Positions 32,385 through 43,341 of a DNA stretch of 64,000 nucleotides are shown one piece after another. The stretch is from NCBI RefSeq assembly GCF_012271765.1, contig NZ_VRKO01000016.1, forward strand, positions 558,001-622,000, written 5' to 3'. The notes under the pieces were generated by a model. It was not told the origin of the DNA and made no database searches. It saw only the letters and a program-made list of their open reading frames with translations. The DNA is from Erwinia rhapontici (GTDB lineage Bacteria > Pseudomonadota > Gammaproteobacteria > Enterobacterales > Enterobacteriaceae). A program made the translations under genes and the position numbers. Each line of letters opens with the position of its first letter. Position 1 is the stretch's first letter.

Positions 32385-34772
32385 ATGAAATTCAGTGAAC
32401 TCTGGTTACGTGAATGGGTCAACCCGGCCATTGACAGTGCAGCCCTGTCCGATCAAATCACCATGGCCGGCCTTGAAGTGGACGGTGTCGATGCGGTTGC
32501 CGGTGCTTTCCATGGCGTGGTAGTAGGTGAAGTCGTTGAGTGCGGTCAGCATCCTAACGCCGACAAACTGCGCGTGACCAAAATCAATGTGGGCGGCGAA
32601 CGCCTGCTGGATATCGTCTGCGGTGCACCCAACTGCCGCCAGGGGCTGAAAGTGGCCGTGGCAACCGTGGGTGCGGTACTGCCGGGCGATTTCAAAATCA
32701 AAGCCGCAAAACTGCGCGGTGAGCCGTCAGAAGGCATGCTGTGCTCTTTCTCCGAGCTGGGTATTTCCGACGACCACAACGGCATCATTGAACTGCCGCT
32801 GGATGCGACTATCGGCACAGATATCCGCGATTATCTCAAGCTGGATGACAACACCATTGAGATCAGCGTGACGCCTAACCGTGCCGACTGCCTGGGCATT
32901 ATCGGCGTGGCGCGCGATGTGGCCGTGCTTAACAAGCTGCCACTGACGGCGCCGGAGATGGCCCCCGTCGCCGCGACCGTGCAGGATACTTTCCCGATCC
33001 GTGTGGAGGCGAGCGAAGCCTGTCCGCGTTACCTTGGCCGCGTAGTGAAAGGCATCAATGTGAAAGCTGCTACGCCGCTGTGGATGAAGGAAAAACTGCG
33101 CCGCTGTGGAATTCGCTCAATCGATCCGGTTGTCGACATCACCAACTATGTTTTACTGGAGTTGGGCCAGCCGATGCACGCCTTCGACCTCGATCGCCTT
33201 GAGGGCGGTATCGTGGTGCGTATGGCAGAAGAGGGTGAAACCCTGGTTCTGCTGGATGGTAACGAAGCTAAATTGAGCAGCGATACGCTGGTGATTGCGG
33301 ATCAGAAGAAAGCGCTGGCGATGGCCGGTATTTTTGGTGGCGAACATTCCGGTGTGAATGAAGAAACCCAGAACGTGCTGTTTGAATGTGCCTTCTTCAG
33401 CCCGCTGTCGATCACCGGTCGTGCACGCCGTCATGGTCTGCATACGGATGCTTCGCATCGCTACGAGCGCGGTGTTGACCCGGCATTGCAGCACACGGCG
33501 ATTGAGCGTGCGACCCGCCTGCTGTTGGATATCTGCGGTGGTGAAGCGGGCCCGGTCATCGATGTGACCCACGAAGCAACCTTGCCTGTGCGTGCCACCA
33601 TTACGCTGCGTCGTGAAAAACTGGACCGTCTGATTGGCCATGTGATTGCCGATGCTGAGGTGGGCGATATTCTGCGCCGTCTGGGCTGCACGGTGACAGA
33701 AGGCCAGGGTGAGTGGCAGGCAGTGGCACCAAGCTGGCGTTTTGACATCGCCATTGAAGAAGACCTGGTAGAGGAAGTCGCCCGTGTTTACGGCTACGAC
33801 AATATTCCTGACGTGCCTGTACAGGCCGGTCTGGTGATGACGAAGCATCGTGAAGCGAATCTTTCGCTGAAGCGTGTTAAAGCGTTACTGGTGGACAAAG
33901 GCTATCAGGAAGCGATTACCTACAGCTTCGTTGACCCGAAAATTCAGGCGTTACTGCACCCGGGCGAAGAAAATCTGGTGCTGCCAAGCCCCATCTCCGT
34001 TGAGATGTCAGCAATGCGTCTGTCACTGTGGAGTGGCCTGCTGGGTGCGGTGGTGTATAACCAGAACCGTCAACAGTCTCGCGTGCGTCTTTTCGAGAGC
34101 GGGTTGCGCTTTGTGCCTGATACACAGGCAAACCTCGGTATCCGTCAGGACGTTATGCTGGCTGGCGTGATCAGTGGTCATCGCAACGAAGAGCACTGGG
34201 ATCTGGCGCGTAACCCGGTAGACTTCTATGATTTAAAAGGTGATTTAGAGTCCCTGCTGGAATTGACCGGCAAACTCGATGAGATTCAGTTTGTGGCCGC
34301 CACTAACCCGGCGCTTCATCCGGGGCAGAGCGCCGCGATTTATTTACGTGGCGAACACATCGGATTTATTGGTGTGGTGCATCCGGAACTTGAACGTAAA
34401 CTGGATCTTAACGGTCGTACCGTGGTGTTTGAACTGTTGTGGGATAAGGTCGCAGACCGCGTCCTGCCTGATGCCAGCGGCATTTCGCGCTTCCCGGCGA
34501 ACCGTCGTGACATCGCTGTCGTTGTCGCTGAAAACGTGCCAGCAGCAGATATTATCACCGAGTGTAAGAAAGTTGGCGTAAATCAGGTAGTTGGCGTAAA
34601 CTTGTTTGACGTGTACCGTGGTAAGGGCGTAAATGATGGTTTTAAGAGCCTCGCTATCAGCCTGATTTTGCAAGATACCAGCCGGACACTCGAAGAAGAG
34701 GAGATTGCCGCTACCGTTGCAAAATGCGTAGAGGCACTGAAAGAGCGATTCCAAGCATCCTTGAGGGATTGA
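32385..34772 (+). CDS. pheT: Phenylalanyl-tRNA synthetase beta subunit
   Basis: This 795-residue protein equals E. coli PheT in length. Domains in order are the EMAP-like tRNA-binding fold (about 40-150, [12 protein letters not shown]), the B3/B4 editing domain, B5 DNA-binding-like segments, the catalytic-like core and the C-terminal ferredoxin-like anticodon domain ending RFQASLRD. It edits Tyr-tRNA-Phe. It follows pheS by 15 bp and precedes ihfA by 4 bp. Confidence 0.98.
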   Translation: MKFSELWLREWVNPAIDSAALSDQITMAGLEVDGVDAVAGAFHGVVVGEVVECGQHPNADKLRVTKINVGGERLLDIVCGAPNCRQGLKVAVATVGAVLPGDFKIKAAKLRGEPSEGMLCSFSELGISDDHNGIIELPLDATIGTDIRDYLKLDDNTIEISVTPNRADCLGIIGVARDVAVLNKLPLTAPEMAPVAATVQDTFPIRVEASEACPRYLGRVVKGINVKAATPLWMKEKLRRCGIRSIDPVVDITNYVLLELGQPMHAFDLDRLEGGIVVRMAEEGETLVLLDGNEAKLSSDTLVIADQKKALAMAGIFGGEHSGVNEETQNVLFECAFFSPLSITGRARRHGLHTDASHRYERGVDPALQHTAIERATRLLLDICGGEAGPVIDVTHEATLPVRATITLRREKLDRLIGHVIADAEVGDILRRLGCTVTEGQGEWQAVAPSWRFDIAIEEDLVEEVARVYGYDNIPDVPVQAGLVMTKHREANLSLKRVKALLVDKGYQEAITYSFVDPKIQALLHPGEENLVLPSPISVEMSAMRLSLWSGLLGAVVYNQNRQQSRVRLFESGLRFVPDTQANLGIRQDVMLAGVISGHRNEEHWDLARNPVDFYDLKGDLESLLELTGKLDEIQFVAATNPALHPGQSAAIYLRGEHIGFIGVVHPELERKLDLNGRTVVFELLWDKVADRVLPDASGISRFPANRRDIAVVVAENVPAADIITECKKVGVNQVVGVNLFDVYRGKGVNDGFKSLAISLILQDTSRTLEEEEIAATVAKCVEALKERFQASLRD

Positions 34773-34776
34773 ACCT

Positions 34777-35076
34777 ATGGCGCTTACAAAAGCTGAAATG
34801 TCTGAATACCTGTTTGAGAAGCTTGGTCTTAGCAAACGGGATGCCAAAGAGCTGGTTGAACTGTTTTTCGAAGAAGTGCGTCGTGCTTTGGAGAATGGTG
34901 AGCAGGTCAAACTGTCTGGATTTGGCAATTTCGACCTTCGCGACAAAAATCAACGTCCGGGACGTAACCCCAAAACGGGTGAAGATATTCCCATTACGGC
35001 TCGCCGGGTTGTGACGTTTCGACCTGGTCAGAAACTGAAAAGCCGGGTTGAGAACGCTTCACCGAAAGAAGACTGA
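34777..35076 (+). CDS. ihfA: Integration host factor alpha subunit
   Basis: This 99-residue DNABII protein matches E. coli IhfA ([28 protein letters not shown] in outline), with the beta-arm [27 protein letters not shown]. It bends DNA as a heterodimer with IhfB. It is co-transcribed with pheT, 4 bp downstream, and ends at a strong terminator. Confidence 0.98.
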   Translation: MALTKAEMSEYLFEKLGLSKRDAKELVELFFEEVRRALENGEQVKLSGFGNFDLRDKNQRPGRNPKTGEDIPITARRVVTFRPGQKLKSRVENASPKED

Positions 35077-35088
35077 TTTCTGCTATTC

Positions 35089-35114
35089 AAAAGGCCGCGC
35101 AAGCGGCCTTTTTC
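35089..35114 (+). terminator. terminator after ihfA
   Basis: AAGGCCGC-GCAA-GCGGCCTT is a perfect 8-bp stem with a GNRA-like loop followed by TTT. Confidence 0.88.
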
Positions 35115-35192
35115 ATCATGAGAGCAGACCGAAAGGCGGCGATCACCCTAAGCCGAGACCACCAAAGCAAAACCAGCATCATTAATCCACTC

Positions 35193-35222
35193 AGAGCCAG
35201 CGTTGCTGGCTCTTTCTTTTTG
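35193..35222 (+). terminator. second terminator between ihfA and btuC
   Basis: AGAGCCAGC-GTT-GCTGGCTCT is a perfect 9-bp stem followed by TTCTTTTTG. It is 80 bp beyond the ihfA terminator, so an independent small transcript may end here. Confidence 0.8.
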
Positions 35223-35273
35223 CCGATTTCCCTCTACAATTAACCCTCTGTTTTCTTTTAAAAAACGTCGGTT

Positions 35274-36254
35274 ATGACTCTGCTTTCCCAACAGATATCC
35301 GCTGCTCACCGTCGTTCCGGCTTCTGGCTGTGCGGGCTGGGGATATTTTGTCTGTCGCTGCTGCTGCTGAGTCTGTGCGCGGGTGAGCGCTGGATCTCGC
35401 CTGCCGAATGGTCAACCTCCGACGCACAACTCTTTGTCTGGCAACTCCGCCTACCGCGTTCGCTGGCGGTGATGCTGGTCGGTGCCTCGCTGGCGGTCGC
35501 AGGTGCGGCAATGCAGGCACTGTTCAGTAATCCACTGGCCGAACCTGGCCTGCTGGGCGTATCCGGCGGCGCAGGCGTAGGGCTGGTGATGTGCATCCTC
35601 TCCGGTGTCGGTAGTCCCTGGTTGATGAGTCTCAGCGCCATTCTTGGGGCGCTACTGGTCACCGTGATTCTGCTGCGTTTTGCCCGTCAGCATCTCTCCA
35701 GTAGCCGTCTGCTGCTGGCCGGGGTCGCGCTGGGGATTATTTGCAGCGCGCTGATGACCTGGGCGGTCTATTTTAGCAGCAGCATGGATTTACGTCAGTT
35801 AATGTACTGGATGATGGGGGGCTTTAGCGGCATTGACTGGCGCTATGGCTGGCTGATGCTGGCATTGATCCCCGTGCTATTGTGGTTGAGCAGTCGGGTT
35901 CGTGTGCTTAACCTGCTGGCGCTGGGTGAGATCTCTGCGCAGCAGCTGGGTCTGCCACTGGTGCTGTGGCGTAATCTGCTGGTACTGGCGGTTGGCTGGC
36001 TGGTGGGAGTCAGCGTTGCTCTGGCAGGGGCTATCGGCTTCATCGGCCTGGTGATACCGCATATCCTGCGGCTGAACGGACTGAGCGATCATCGTATTCT
36101 TTTGCCGTGCTGTGCGCTGGCTGGCGCAGGTGTATTGCTGGCTGCTGACATTATTGCCCGCGTGGCGTTGACCTCCGCTGAACTGCCGATCGGGGTGGTG
36201 ACGGCGACATTGGGCGCACCGGTGTTTATCTGGCTATTATTGAGCAACCGCTGA
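35274..36254 (+). CDS. btuC: Vitamin B12 ABC transporter permease BtuC
   Basis: This 326-residue FecCD-family permease equals E. coli BtuC in length and has about 10 helices. It shows [36 protein letters not shown] in pieces, the [10 protein letters not shown] loop, and [13 protein letters not shown] near the C-terminus (coupling helix). It imports cobalamin from periplasmic BtuF. btuE and btuD follow, as in E. coli. Confidence 0.94.
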   Translation: MTLLSQQISAAHRRSGFWLCGLGIFCLSLLLLSLCAGERWISPAEWSTSDAQLFVWQLRLPRSLAVMLVGASLAVAGAAMQALFSNPLAEPGLLGVSGGAGVGLVMCILSGVGSPWLMSLSAILGALLVTVILLRFARQHLSSSRLLLAGVALGIICSALMTWAVYFSSSMDLRQLMYWMMGGFSGIDWRYGWLMLALIPVLLWLSSRVRVLNLLALGEISAQQLGLPLVLWRNLLVLAVGWLVGVSVALAGAIGFIGLVIPHILRLNGLSDHRILLPCCALAGAGVLLAADIIARVALTSAELPIGVVTATLGAPVFIWLLLSNR

Positions 36255-36299
36255 CAGTCTGAAGGCTGTCGTGTTCTTACGTTAAAACAGGAAAAGACG

Positions 36300-36842
36300 A
36301 TGAGTATTTTCGAAACAGAACTGGTCACGCTGGATGGTGATAAAACGACATTAGCGCAATGGCAGGGCGATGTTCTATTGGTGGTTAACGTGGCATCTAA
36401 ATGTGGGCTCACCCCACAGTATGAGGAACTGGAGAAGCTGCAAAAAGAGTTACATGAACAGGGGCTGACAGTACTGGGCTTCCCATGTAATGCATTCCTT
36501 GAGCAGGAGCCGGGCACAGACGCTGAGATTAAAACCTTTTGCAGCACCACCTACGGCGTAACGTTTCCGATGTTCAGCAAAATTGAGGTAAACGGCCCGC
36601 AGCGCCATCCGTTGTACGCCCAGCTGGTGGCCGCACAGCCTGAAGCCACTGCGCCGGAAGGGAGTGGTTTCCTCGAGCGTATGACCAGCAAAGGGCGTGC
36701 GCCGAAGGTGCCGGGAGACGTTTTATGGAACTTTGAAAAGTTCCTGGTGGGCCGTGACGGCAAGGTGTTACAACGCTTCTCGCCGGATACGGCACCGAAT
36801 GATCCGCAACTGATCGCCCGCATCCACCAGGCGCTGGCGTAA
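36300..36842 (+). CDS. btuE: Glutathione/thioredoxin peroxidase BtuE
   Basis: This 180-residue GPx-family protein has the peroxidatic site NVASKCGLTPQY (Cys35), GFPCNAFLEQEPG, and WNFEKFLVGRDG. It matches E. coli BtuE (183), a non-selenium peroxidase not needed for B12 transport. It lies between btuC and btuD, 3 bp before btuD. Confidence 0.94.
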   Translation: MSIFETELVTLDGDKTTLAQWQGDVLLVVNVASKCGLTPQYEELEKLQKELHEQGLTVLGFPCNAFLEQEPGTDAEIKTFCSTTYGVTFPMFSKIEVNGPQRHPLYAQLVAAQPEATAPEGSGFLERMTSKGRAPKVPGDVLWNFEKFLVGRDGKVLQRFSPDTAPNDPQLIARIHQALA

Positions 36843-36845
36843 CCG

Positions 36846-37586
36846 ATGCTGCTGGAATTAACAGGTGTCGCGCTAACCGGGCGCCTGTTTCCGTTCAGTG
36901 CGCAGGTAAAGGCCGGGCAGGTTATTCATCTGGTCGGTCCCAATGGTGCAGGAAAAAGCTCGCTGCTGATGGCGATAGCCGGGCTGCTGTCGGCTCGCGG
37001 TAACGTGCTGTTTGCCGGACGTGCGCTGGCTGACTGGCACGGCATGGCGTTGGCCCGCCAGCGCGCTTATCTCGCCCAGCAGCAGTCTCCTCTGGGGCAG
37101 ATGCCCGTCTGGCATTATCTGCTAATGCATACGCAGCAGCAGGGAGACGTGCATCATGCAATGCTACTCACGCTGGCCCAGGCCTTACAGCTGAGTGATA
37201 AGTTGTCCCGGCCTCTTACGCAACTTTCTGGCGGCGAGTGGCAACGTGTGCGACTGGTGGCGGTACTCTTGCAGGTCAGTCACCCGGATGGCAAGTTGCT
37301 GCTGTTAGATGAGCCCCTGACGGGGCTGGATATTGCCCAGCAGGCCGCGTTTGACCGCTTGATCCCGGCGCTAACGCAGCAGGGGGTTAGTGTGATCATG
37401 AGCAGCCATGATATGAATCACTCCCTGCGATATGCGGATTGTGTCTGGCTGATGCGGCCAGGGCAGTGTGCATTACAGGGTAATCCGCAGGACGTGCTGA
37501 CTCCGGAACATCTCAGCGCGCTTTATCAGGTCTCATTCCGGATGCTGGATATAGAAGGGCAGGCGATGCTGACAACGCTCAGTTGA
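36846..37586 (+). CDS. btuD: Vitamin B12 ABC transporter ATPase BtuD
   Basis: This 246-residue ABC ATPase has Walker A GPNGAGKS (31-38), signature LSGGEWQR (127-134), Walker B LLLLDEPLTG (151-160), and the switch His in SSHDMNHS. It matches BtuD and pairs with BtuC. It is three bases downstream of btuE in one operon. Confidence 0.95.
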   Translation: MLLELTGVALTGRLFPFSAQVKAGQVIHLVGPNGAGKSSLLMAIAGLLSARGNVLFAGRALADWHGMALARQRAYLAQQQSPLGQMPVWHYLLMHTQQQGDVHHAMLLTLAQALQLSDKLSRPLTQLSGGEWQRVRLVAVLLQVSHPDGKLLLLDEPLTGLDIAQQAAFDRLIPALTQQGVSVIMSSHDMNHSLRYADCVWLMRPGQCALQGNPQDVLTPEHLSALYQVSFRMLDIEGQAMLTTLS

Positions 37587-37658
37587 GCAGGGTGTCGCTG
37601 TTGCCTGTTTCGGGTATTACCGTTAGATTACAGACTGTTGCTATTGAGAGGCATTGTT

Positions 37659-38117
37659 ATGCGTTACTGGCTTCTGCTTATTGTTGTTGTTCTGGCGGGT
37701 TGTAGCAGTCGTGCCCCGGCACCTGACGGGCGTCTCTCCGATTCCATTACCGTTATTGCCCAGCTTAATGACCAGCTCGGTCAGTGGCGCGGTGCGCCTT
37801 ATCGCTATGGAGGGATGAGCCGCAGTGGCGTCGACTGCTCTGGTTTTGTTTATCTGACCTTCCGCGATCGCTTTAATTTGCAGTTACCACGCACCACCTC
37901 CGCGCAGACCGATATCGGTACCCGCATTGATAAGGCCCAGCTTTTACCGGGCGACCTGGTGTTCTTCAAAACTGGCAGCGGAGAAAATGGCCTGCATGTC
38001 GGCATTTACGACACTGATAATCAGTTTATCCATGCGTCGACCAGTCAGGGCGTCACCCGTTCTTCACTGGATAATGTTTACTGGCGAAAAGTATTCTGGC
38101 AGGCGCGGCGTATTTAA
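37659..38117 (+). CDS. nlpC: NlpC/P60-family lipoprotein NlpC
   Basis: This 152-residue protein has a lipoprotein signal with lipobox LAGC (Cys15). Its NlpC/P60 cysteine-peptidase domain has VDCSGF (Cys60), GLHVGIY (His113) and FIHAST (His125). E. coli NlpC is very similar (154). The family cleaves D-Glu-mDAP bonds in peptidoglycan. The ATG at 37659 was chosen because the signal peptide starts there; an upstream in-frame start adds seven residues. Confidence 0.92.
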   Translation: MRYWLLLIVVVLAGCSSRAPAPDGRLSDSITVIAQLNDQLGQWRGAPYRYGGMSRSGVDCSGFVYLTFRDRFNLQLPRTTSAQTDIGTRIDKAQLLPGDLVFFKTGSGENGLHVGIYDTDNQFIHASTSQGVTRSSLDNVYWRKVFWQARRI

Positions 38118-38482
38118 TCGCCAGATTAAGACGTGGCCTGCTGTTTTAATTAGCGTTTAATTTATGTCCGCATAAATAGGGTTTGCGGAATTTAAAATAC
38201 CACTTCAACTCAAATTTACCTTAAGTCAATTTTTCGCTGGTGCCGAAATACGCATTCGTAAAGATAGCGTTACCGGAAACGACGACGCTTATTTTTACGC
38301 ATCAGGAAAGTGATATCAGTAAGCATCGTTTATGTCAGTTTTGTGTTAGCTTAAGGATATGGATTACAAGCAAAAGCACACTGCAATTGAATTTCCGCAG
38401 GGTGACAGTCTGTTGACACTGTTGCTTGTCCTATTTTGTTGATATAGGATGCGGTGAGTGCCGCTTAATAATGGCGATTAAG
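38118..38482. other. 365-bp intergenic region before rflP
   Basis: The region is AT-rich with no supported ORF. TTTATGTCCGCATAAA (38161-38176) forms a short perfect hairpin just after nlpC. No terminator with a T-run and no clear promoter was found. Confidence 0.4.
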
Positions 38483-39226
38483 ATGAACATCTTTTTGGAA
38501 GCTGATTATAAAACTTACACAGCATTCTGCCCGGTTTACAGCCCAGGCGGGCTGTTGACGTCTGTTGAGATGTTAACCCACTTTACTCATGCCAGCGCCA
38601 ATGTGGCCATGCCTCAGGAGATTCTTACGCCGCTATTAAATGACCGGCAGCGTGTCCTGTTGTTGCAGGAACAAATTAACGTTATTGAAAAACATTACGA
38701 TTTTTTTAGCGACAACGACCTGAAAGTAGCGATTAATATTGATAAACCGCTGGCTGAGACCATCCTCGAGAGTGAGTTTATTCTGAAAAAAATGTGTCAG
38801 CTGGATTGCCTGGAACTGGAAGTCAGCGAAAGCTTTCCTGATTTAACGTTGGGGCGAAATAATAATTTTCTGAAAGCGCTGAGTGAAAAATTTAACTTAA
38901 GTCTGAATAATTACGGTGCCGGTAAAGCGACCTCAAAAGCTGTTTTTGACGATTTGTTTTATCGTATTAAGCTGGATAAAGGATTTATTCAACACAATAT
39001 TAAACGCTTATCTTTTCACCCGTTTATCAACGCTATCCTTGATCACGTCAAACCCCACTGTCAGGAGATTGTTGTGCAGGGCGTGGATGATATCACCGGG
39101 TTACAGACTGTTCGTGACTATGCCTTCGATGGTATTCAGAGCGCGCTATTCCCGCCGGTCGGTGAAGAGGCGTTAATTCATCTGACGGAACCCCCTTATC
39201 AGCTGCGGGAACGCATACTGCAATAA
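38483..39226 (+). CDS. rflP: Degenerate EAL-domain protein RflP (YdiV), anti-FlhDC factor
   Basis: This roughly 247-residue protein occupies the position of ydiV in E. coli (between nlpC and ydiU) and resembles it: MNIFLEADYKT start, SVEMLTHF, NNYGAGKATSKAVFDDLFYRIKLDKGFIQ. The EAL signature is degenerate (EML) and most metal/c-di-GMP ligands are not recognisable, so phosphodiesterase activity is unlikely. In Salmonella and E. coli YdiV binds FlhD and represses flagellar genes. The start is uncertain: ATG at 38483 matches homologues, ATG at 38471 is an alternative, and neither has a good Shine-Dalgarno. Confidence 0.83.
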   Translation: MNIFLEADYKTYTAFCPVYSPGGLLTSVEMLTHFTHASANVAMPQEILTPLLNDRQRVLLLQEQINVIEKHYDFFSDNDLKVAINIDKPLAETILESEFILKKMCQLDCLELEVSESFPDLTLGRNNNFLKALSEKFNLSLNNYGAGKATSKAVFDDLFYRIKLDKGFIQHNIKRLSFHPFINAILDHVKPHCQEIVVQGVDDITGLQTVRDYAFDGIQSALFPPVGEEALIHLTEPPYQLRERILQ

Positions 39227-39316
39227 CCCTGAAAACTCTCCGTGTTTTCCAGCACCGTGGCGCTTTACACTAGCAGTATTATCGGGAATGTTCCCGGTGG
39301 CACTGATGGAGGCGCC

Positions 39317-40756
39317 ATGCAATTCAATAATACCTGGTATCAGGAGCTGAGTGGTTTTTACACGGCTCTTGAACCGACGCCGTTAAAAAATCCTCGTCTG
39401 CTCTACCACAGTGCGCCACTGGCGCAGGAACTGGGTCTGGATAGCCGCCTGTTTGACGCAGAAAATGTCGACCTGTGGAGTGGTGAAACACTGATGGACG
39501 GCATGCAGCCTCTGGCGCAGGTTTATAGCGGTCACCAGTTTGGCGTCTGGGCGGGGCAGTTGGGTGACGGGCGCGGTCTGCTGCTGGGTGAACAGCAACT
39601 GCCTGACGGGCGCAAGTTCGACTGGCATCTGAAAGGGGCAGGGTTAACGCCCTATTCACGCATGGGGGATGGCCGCGCGGTGCTGCGTTCCACTCTGCGA
39701 GAGTTTCTCGCTTCTGAGGCAATGCATGCCCTCGGGATCCCCACATCGCGTGCGTTGACGGTAGTCACCAGCGATGAACCGGTCTACCGTGAAAGTGCCG
39801 AACCGGGTGCGATGCTGCTGCGCGTGGCCGAGAGCCACCTGCGTTTTGGCCATTTTGAACATTTCTACTATCAGGGGCAGCAGGAAAATGTCACCCGACT
39901 GGCGGATTATGCGATCCTTCATCACTGGCCGCAGTGGCAGCAGGAGCCGGATAAGTACCTGCTGTGGTTTAGCGATGTGGTGAGGCGCACGGCACGCCTG
40001 ATTGCAGGCTGGCAGAGCGTGGGGTTTGCTCACGGTGTGATGAACACCGACAACATGTCGATCCTTGGACTGACGCTGGATTATGGCCCTTACGGTTTCC
40101 TTGATGACTATCAGCCTGGGTTTATCTGCAACCATTCTGATCACCAGGGGCGTTACAGTTTCGAGAATCAGCCGATGATCGGACTGTGGAACCTGAATCG
40201 CCTGGCGCACGCGCTGTCAGGGTTGATGAGCACTGAACAGCTGAAGCAGGCGCTGGCGCTGTATGAAACCGAGCTGATGCGCTGCTGGGGCGAAAAAATG
40301 CGTGCCAAACTGGGGCTGATGACGGCCGGTAAAGACGACAACAATATTCTGACCGGACTGCTATCACTGATGACGAAGGAGAACAGTGATTACACACGGA
40401 CTTTCCGTCAACTGAGTGCAGTGGAACAGCAACAGTCGCGTTCACCGCTGCGGGATGAGTTTATTGACCGTGAGGCGTTTGATAGCTGGTACAACGTGTA
40501 TCGTCAGCGTCTGTTGCAGGATGAGCAGAGTGATGAACAGCGCCAGCAAGCCATGAAACAGGCTAACCCGGCGCTGGTGCTGCGTAATTATCTGGCACAA
40601 CAGGCAATTGAGCAGGCAGAACAGGATGATGTCAGCGTGCTGGCGCGTCTTCATCATGCACTGCTGCAGCCGTTTGATGATGCGCCAGAGTTTGCTGACC
40701 TGGCGCGTCGTCCGCCTGACTGGGGTAAGAAGCTGGAAGTGAGCTGCTCCAGCTAG
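39317..40756 (+). CDS. selO: Protein adenylyltransferase SelO (YdiU)
   Basis: This 479-residue pseudokinase-fold protein matches E. coli YdiU/SelO (478). It shows [63 protein letters not shown] (metal site), and the C-terminal CSS with the redox-active Cys. SelO AMPylates proteins on Ser/Thr/Tyr, in E. coli linked to oxidative-stress glutathionylation. GGAGG lies before the ATG at 39317; the open frame extends 75 bp upstream but is not conserved. Its stop codon overlaps that of hmuV on the other strand. Confidence 0.94.
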   Translation: MQFNNTWYQELSGFYTALEPTPLKNPRLLYHSAPLAQELGLDSRLFDAENVDLWSGETLMDGMQPLAQVYSGHQFGVWAGQLGDGRGLLLGEQQLPDGRKFDWHLKGAGLTPYSRMGDGRAVLRSTLREFLASEAMHALGIPTSRALTVVTSDEPVYRESAEPGAMLLRVAESHLRFGHFEHFYYQGQQENVTRLADYAILHHWPQWQQEPDKYLLWFSDVVRRTARLIAGWQSVGFAHGVMNTDNMSILGLTLDYGPYGFLDDYQPGFICNHSDHQGRYSFENQPMIGLWNLNRLAHALSGLMSTEQLKQALALYETELMRCWGEKMRAKLGLMTAGKDDNNILTGLLSLMTKENSDYTRTFRQLSAVEQQQSRSPLRDEFIDREAFDSWYNVYRQRLLQDEQSDEQRQQAMKQANPALVLRNYLAQQAIEQAEQDDVSVLARLHHALLQPFDDAPEFADLARRPPDWGKKLEVSCSS

Positions 40757-41529
40757 CGGCGCAGCGCCACCTGAGGCACACCCTCGATAAGATGAGGGTG
40801 GACCATCACATCGGCGTGATACCAGTGCGTCAATGTGGCCTCATCCAGTACCTGTGCCGGGCTGCCCTCCGCCACCAGTTTCCCCCCGGCCAGTAGCATC
40901 ACACGATCGGACCACAAAGAAGCGAGGTTGAGATCGTGCAGAACACAACAAACACTCAGGGGATACTGTTTCGTCAGTTGTGATAGCAATCGCAACAGAT
41001 GCTGCTGGTGGTAGAGATCCAGCGCCGACGTCGGTTCATCGAGGAACAACCAACCCTGTGGGCCATCCGGACGCCACAGCTGTGCCAGCGCGCGGGCAAG
41101 CTGCACCCGCTGCTGTTCACCGCCGGAAAGTTGCAAATAGTCGCGTTCTGCCAGTCCGTCACAGCCCGTCAGGGCCATCACTTCCTTCACCACCTGCTGA
41201 GCAGATCCAGGCCAGGGCGCGCGGCCCATCGCCACCACATCCACCACACTGAGCGGAAATGCCATGCTGCTTTGCTGGCGCATCACTGCGCGCTGCTGCG
41301 AAAGCCGTGCAGCAGACCACTCGGCCAGCGGCTGATCGTTCAATACACAGCTGCCGCGCTGCGGTGTGATAAACCCGGTAAGCAGCCTCAACAGCGTGGA
41401 TTTACCCGCGCCGTTCGGGCCAATCAGGGACACCAGCTCGCCGGGGTGCAAGGTCAGTGAAATATCGTCAATCAGCCAGCGTGTATCCAGCTGATAGCTC
41501 AACCCACTGGCAATCAGGGCATCAGCCAT
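40753..41529 (-). CDS. hmuV: Hemin ABC transporter ATPase HmuV
   Basis: This 258-residue ABC ATPase has Walker [10 protein letters not shown] (37-45), signature [15 protein letters not shown], Walker [13 protein letters not shown] and a VLHDLN switch. It matches HmuV of the Yersinia hmu system. It energises heme import by HmuU. The ATG at 41529 has GGAGG upstream and overlaps the hmuU 3' end by 8 bp. The stop (TAG) overlaps the selO TAG at the palindrome CTAG, 40753-40756. Confidence 0.92.
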   Translation of the reverse strand: MADALIASGLSYQLDTRWLIDDISLTLHPGELVSLIGPNGAGKSTLLRLLTGFITPQRGSCVLNDQPLAEWSAARLSQQRAVMRQQSSMAFPLSVVDVVAMGRAPWPGSAQQVVKEVMALTGCDGLAERDYLQLSGGEQQRVQLARALAQLWRPDGPQGWLFLDEPTSALDLYHQQHLLRLLSQLTKQYPLSVCCVLHDLNLASLWSDRVMLLAGGKLVAEGSPAQVLDEATLTHWYHADVMVHPHLIEGVPQVALRR

Positions 41530-42523
41530 TGAGACCTCCACGACGACGCAGGATCAGCCACAGGAACCAGGGGCCGCCAATCAGGCTGGTCAGCAGCCCG
41601 ACCGGCATCTCTGCCGGGGCCACGACTGTGCGTGCCAGGGTATCGGCCAGCAGCAACAGGATGGCACCGCTTAACAGTGAAGAGGGCAGCAGCCAGCGGT
41701 GATCGCCACCGAGGCAGAAGCGCATCAGATGCGGTACCACCAGACCAATAAAACCGATCACGCCACTGACCGCGACAGCAGACGCCACCAGAAACGCACT
41801 CAGCACCAGTAAATAGCGCTGGGTACGTGGCACATCAACGCCCAGATAATGCGCCTCTTCTTCGCCGAGTTGCAGCAGGTTGAGACGCGTAGCCAGGCGT
41901 TGTACCAGAACCATGCAGGGCAGCACCACAGAAGCGCACACCAGCACCGTTGGCCATTGTGCCTGACCGAGGCTGCCCATACCCCATAATGACAGCTGGC
42001 GCAGTTGCTGATCGTTGCTAATCCAGGACAACACACCGACCGCTGCACCACAAAGCGCATTAATTGCAATCCCGACCAGCAGCAGACGGCTCAGGCCAGT
42101 CAAACCCTGGCGGCTGAGCAGGAAGATCACCAGCGTCACGGCCAGGCTGCCAATAAAGGCAGCGAACAACGGCTGGTACAAATTCAACACACCGGGCAGG
42201 GAGAGGGAGAGCACGATGGAGATCGCTACGGCCAGCGCCGCACCGCTGCTGATCCCGAGCAGACCCGGGTCCGCTAGCGGATTGCGGAACAACCCCTGCA
42301 TCACACAACCGGAGAGGGCCAGCGCACCGCCCACCATCACCGCCAGCAATACGCGGGGCAGACGAATAGTGAACCAGATTTGCCACAGGCGGCTGTCTGT
42401 ACCTGCATCCCACAGTATCGGCAGCGACAAATGCATCGCACCGATGTTGGCGGCGCTGACACCCAGTACCAGCAATAACAGCATTAAAGCAGCAAGCCAG
42501 CTGCGAGATCGCGCTGACCTCAC
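41522..42523 (-). CDS. hmuU: Hemin ABC transporter permease HmuU
   Basis: This 333-residue FecCD-family permease has about 9-10 helices. It carries [37 protein letters not shown] in pieces and the coupling segment [13 protein letters not shown]. It pairs with HmuV and receives heme from HmuT. It overlaps hmuT by 4 bp. It is a paralogue of BtuC (35274) but belongs to the heme subgroup by context. Confidence 0.92.
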   Translation of the reverse strand: MRSARSRSWLAALMLLLLVLGVSAANIGAMHLSLPILWDAGTDSRLWQIWFTIRLPRVLLAVMVGGALALSGCVMQGLFRNPLADPGLLGISSGAALAVAISIVLSLSLPGVLNLYQPLFAAFIGSLAVTLVIFLLSRQGLTGLSRLLLVGIAINALCGAAVGVLSWISNDQQLRQLSLWGMGSLGQAQWPTVLVCASVVLPCMVLVQRLATRLNLLQLGEEEAHYLGVDVPRTQRYLLVLSAFLVASAVAVSGVIGFIGLVVPHLMRFCLGGDHRWLLPSSLLSGAILLLLADTLARTVVAPAEMPVGLLTSLIGGPWFLWLILRRRGGLNG

Positions 42524-43341
42524 TTCAGCGTTTCTGCGATCTGACGAAGTTTCAGGATCGCGGCTGGCGTATCAATGCCAAAGCCCAGCAGCGCCATGTC
42601 ATCCACCACCAGCAGCTGATGATTTTTCCCCGCCGGAGTCAATGCGAGACCGGGCAGTTTCCACAGATTATCTTCGCCGCCCAGTGTACGGATGCCGTCC
42701 CGGGTGGCCACAATCAGCTGGGGTGCACTGGCGATCACACCTTCCTGGGATAGCGGTTGATAACGCTGAATGCCGGACATGGCATTTTGCAGACCGGCTG
42801 CACGGATGGCGGCATCGGCGGAGGTATCGCGTCCGGCCCCCATCGCTCCCATGCCCTGATGTGCCAGAATAAACAGCACGTTGACCGGCAGTGGATTTGT
42901 CGGCACGCTGGCCAGCTGCTTGCGGACTTTTTCCTGTAACGCCTTGCCAGCTTCCTCACGGTGCAGGGTAGTGGCAATGGTCTGGATCTTTTCATTGATG
43001 GCTGAAATGTCTGTCTTCCCGGTCACATCCACCACTTTCACGCCATTTTGCTCAACCTGTTGCAGCGCCAGCGCCGGTTTTGCCAGCTCACTGGCGATGA
43101 CCAGCGTCGGCTTGAGGGCCAGAATCCCCTCCGCGTTTAACTGGCGCATATAGCCTACGTCAGGCAGTTTTTTGACCACTTCAGGGTGCAGGCTGGTGCT
43201 GTCACGCGCCACCAGTTCCTGCTGCGCATCCAGCGCATAGATGATTTGGGTGACATCGCCACCGATACTGACGATGCGCTCAGCGGCAGCGGCGTGGAAG
43301 GCCAGCGACAGAGCAATCAGAGCGAACAAGCGTGATTTCAT
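42520..43341 (-). CDS. hmuT: Periplasmic hemin-binding protein HmuT
   Basis: This 273-residue type III substrate-binding protein has a signal peptide (MKSRLFALIALSLAFHAAAA) and then the helical-hinge fold: IVSIGGDVTQIIYALDAQ, VGYMRQLNAEGILALKPTLVIAS, and GMGAMGAGRDTSADAAIRAAG. It delivers heme to HmuUV. The stop overlaps the hmuU start and the start overlaps the hmuS stop (ATGA). Confidence 0.92.
   Translation of the reverse strand: MKSRLFALIALSLAFHAAAAERIVSIGGDVTQIIYALDAQQELVARDSTSLHPEVVKKLPDVGYMRQLNAEGILALKPTLVIASELAKPALALQQVEQNGVKVVDVTGKTDISAINEKIQTIATTLHREEAGKALQEKVRKQLASVPTNPLPVNVLFILAHQGMGAMGAGRDTSADAAIRAAGLQNAMSGIQRYQPLSQEGVIASAPQLIVATRDGIRTLGGEDNLWKLPGLALTPAGKNHQLLVVDDMALLGFGIDTPAAILKLRQIAETLK

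Noticed and set aside
42015..42872. 285-codon plus-strand frame opposite hmuU/hmuT
   Set aside because: It is antisense to two conserved overlapping genes and has low-complexity Pro/Ser/Arg composition typical of shadow frames.
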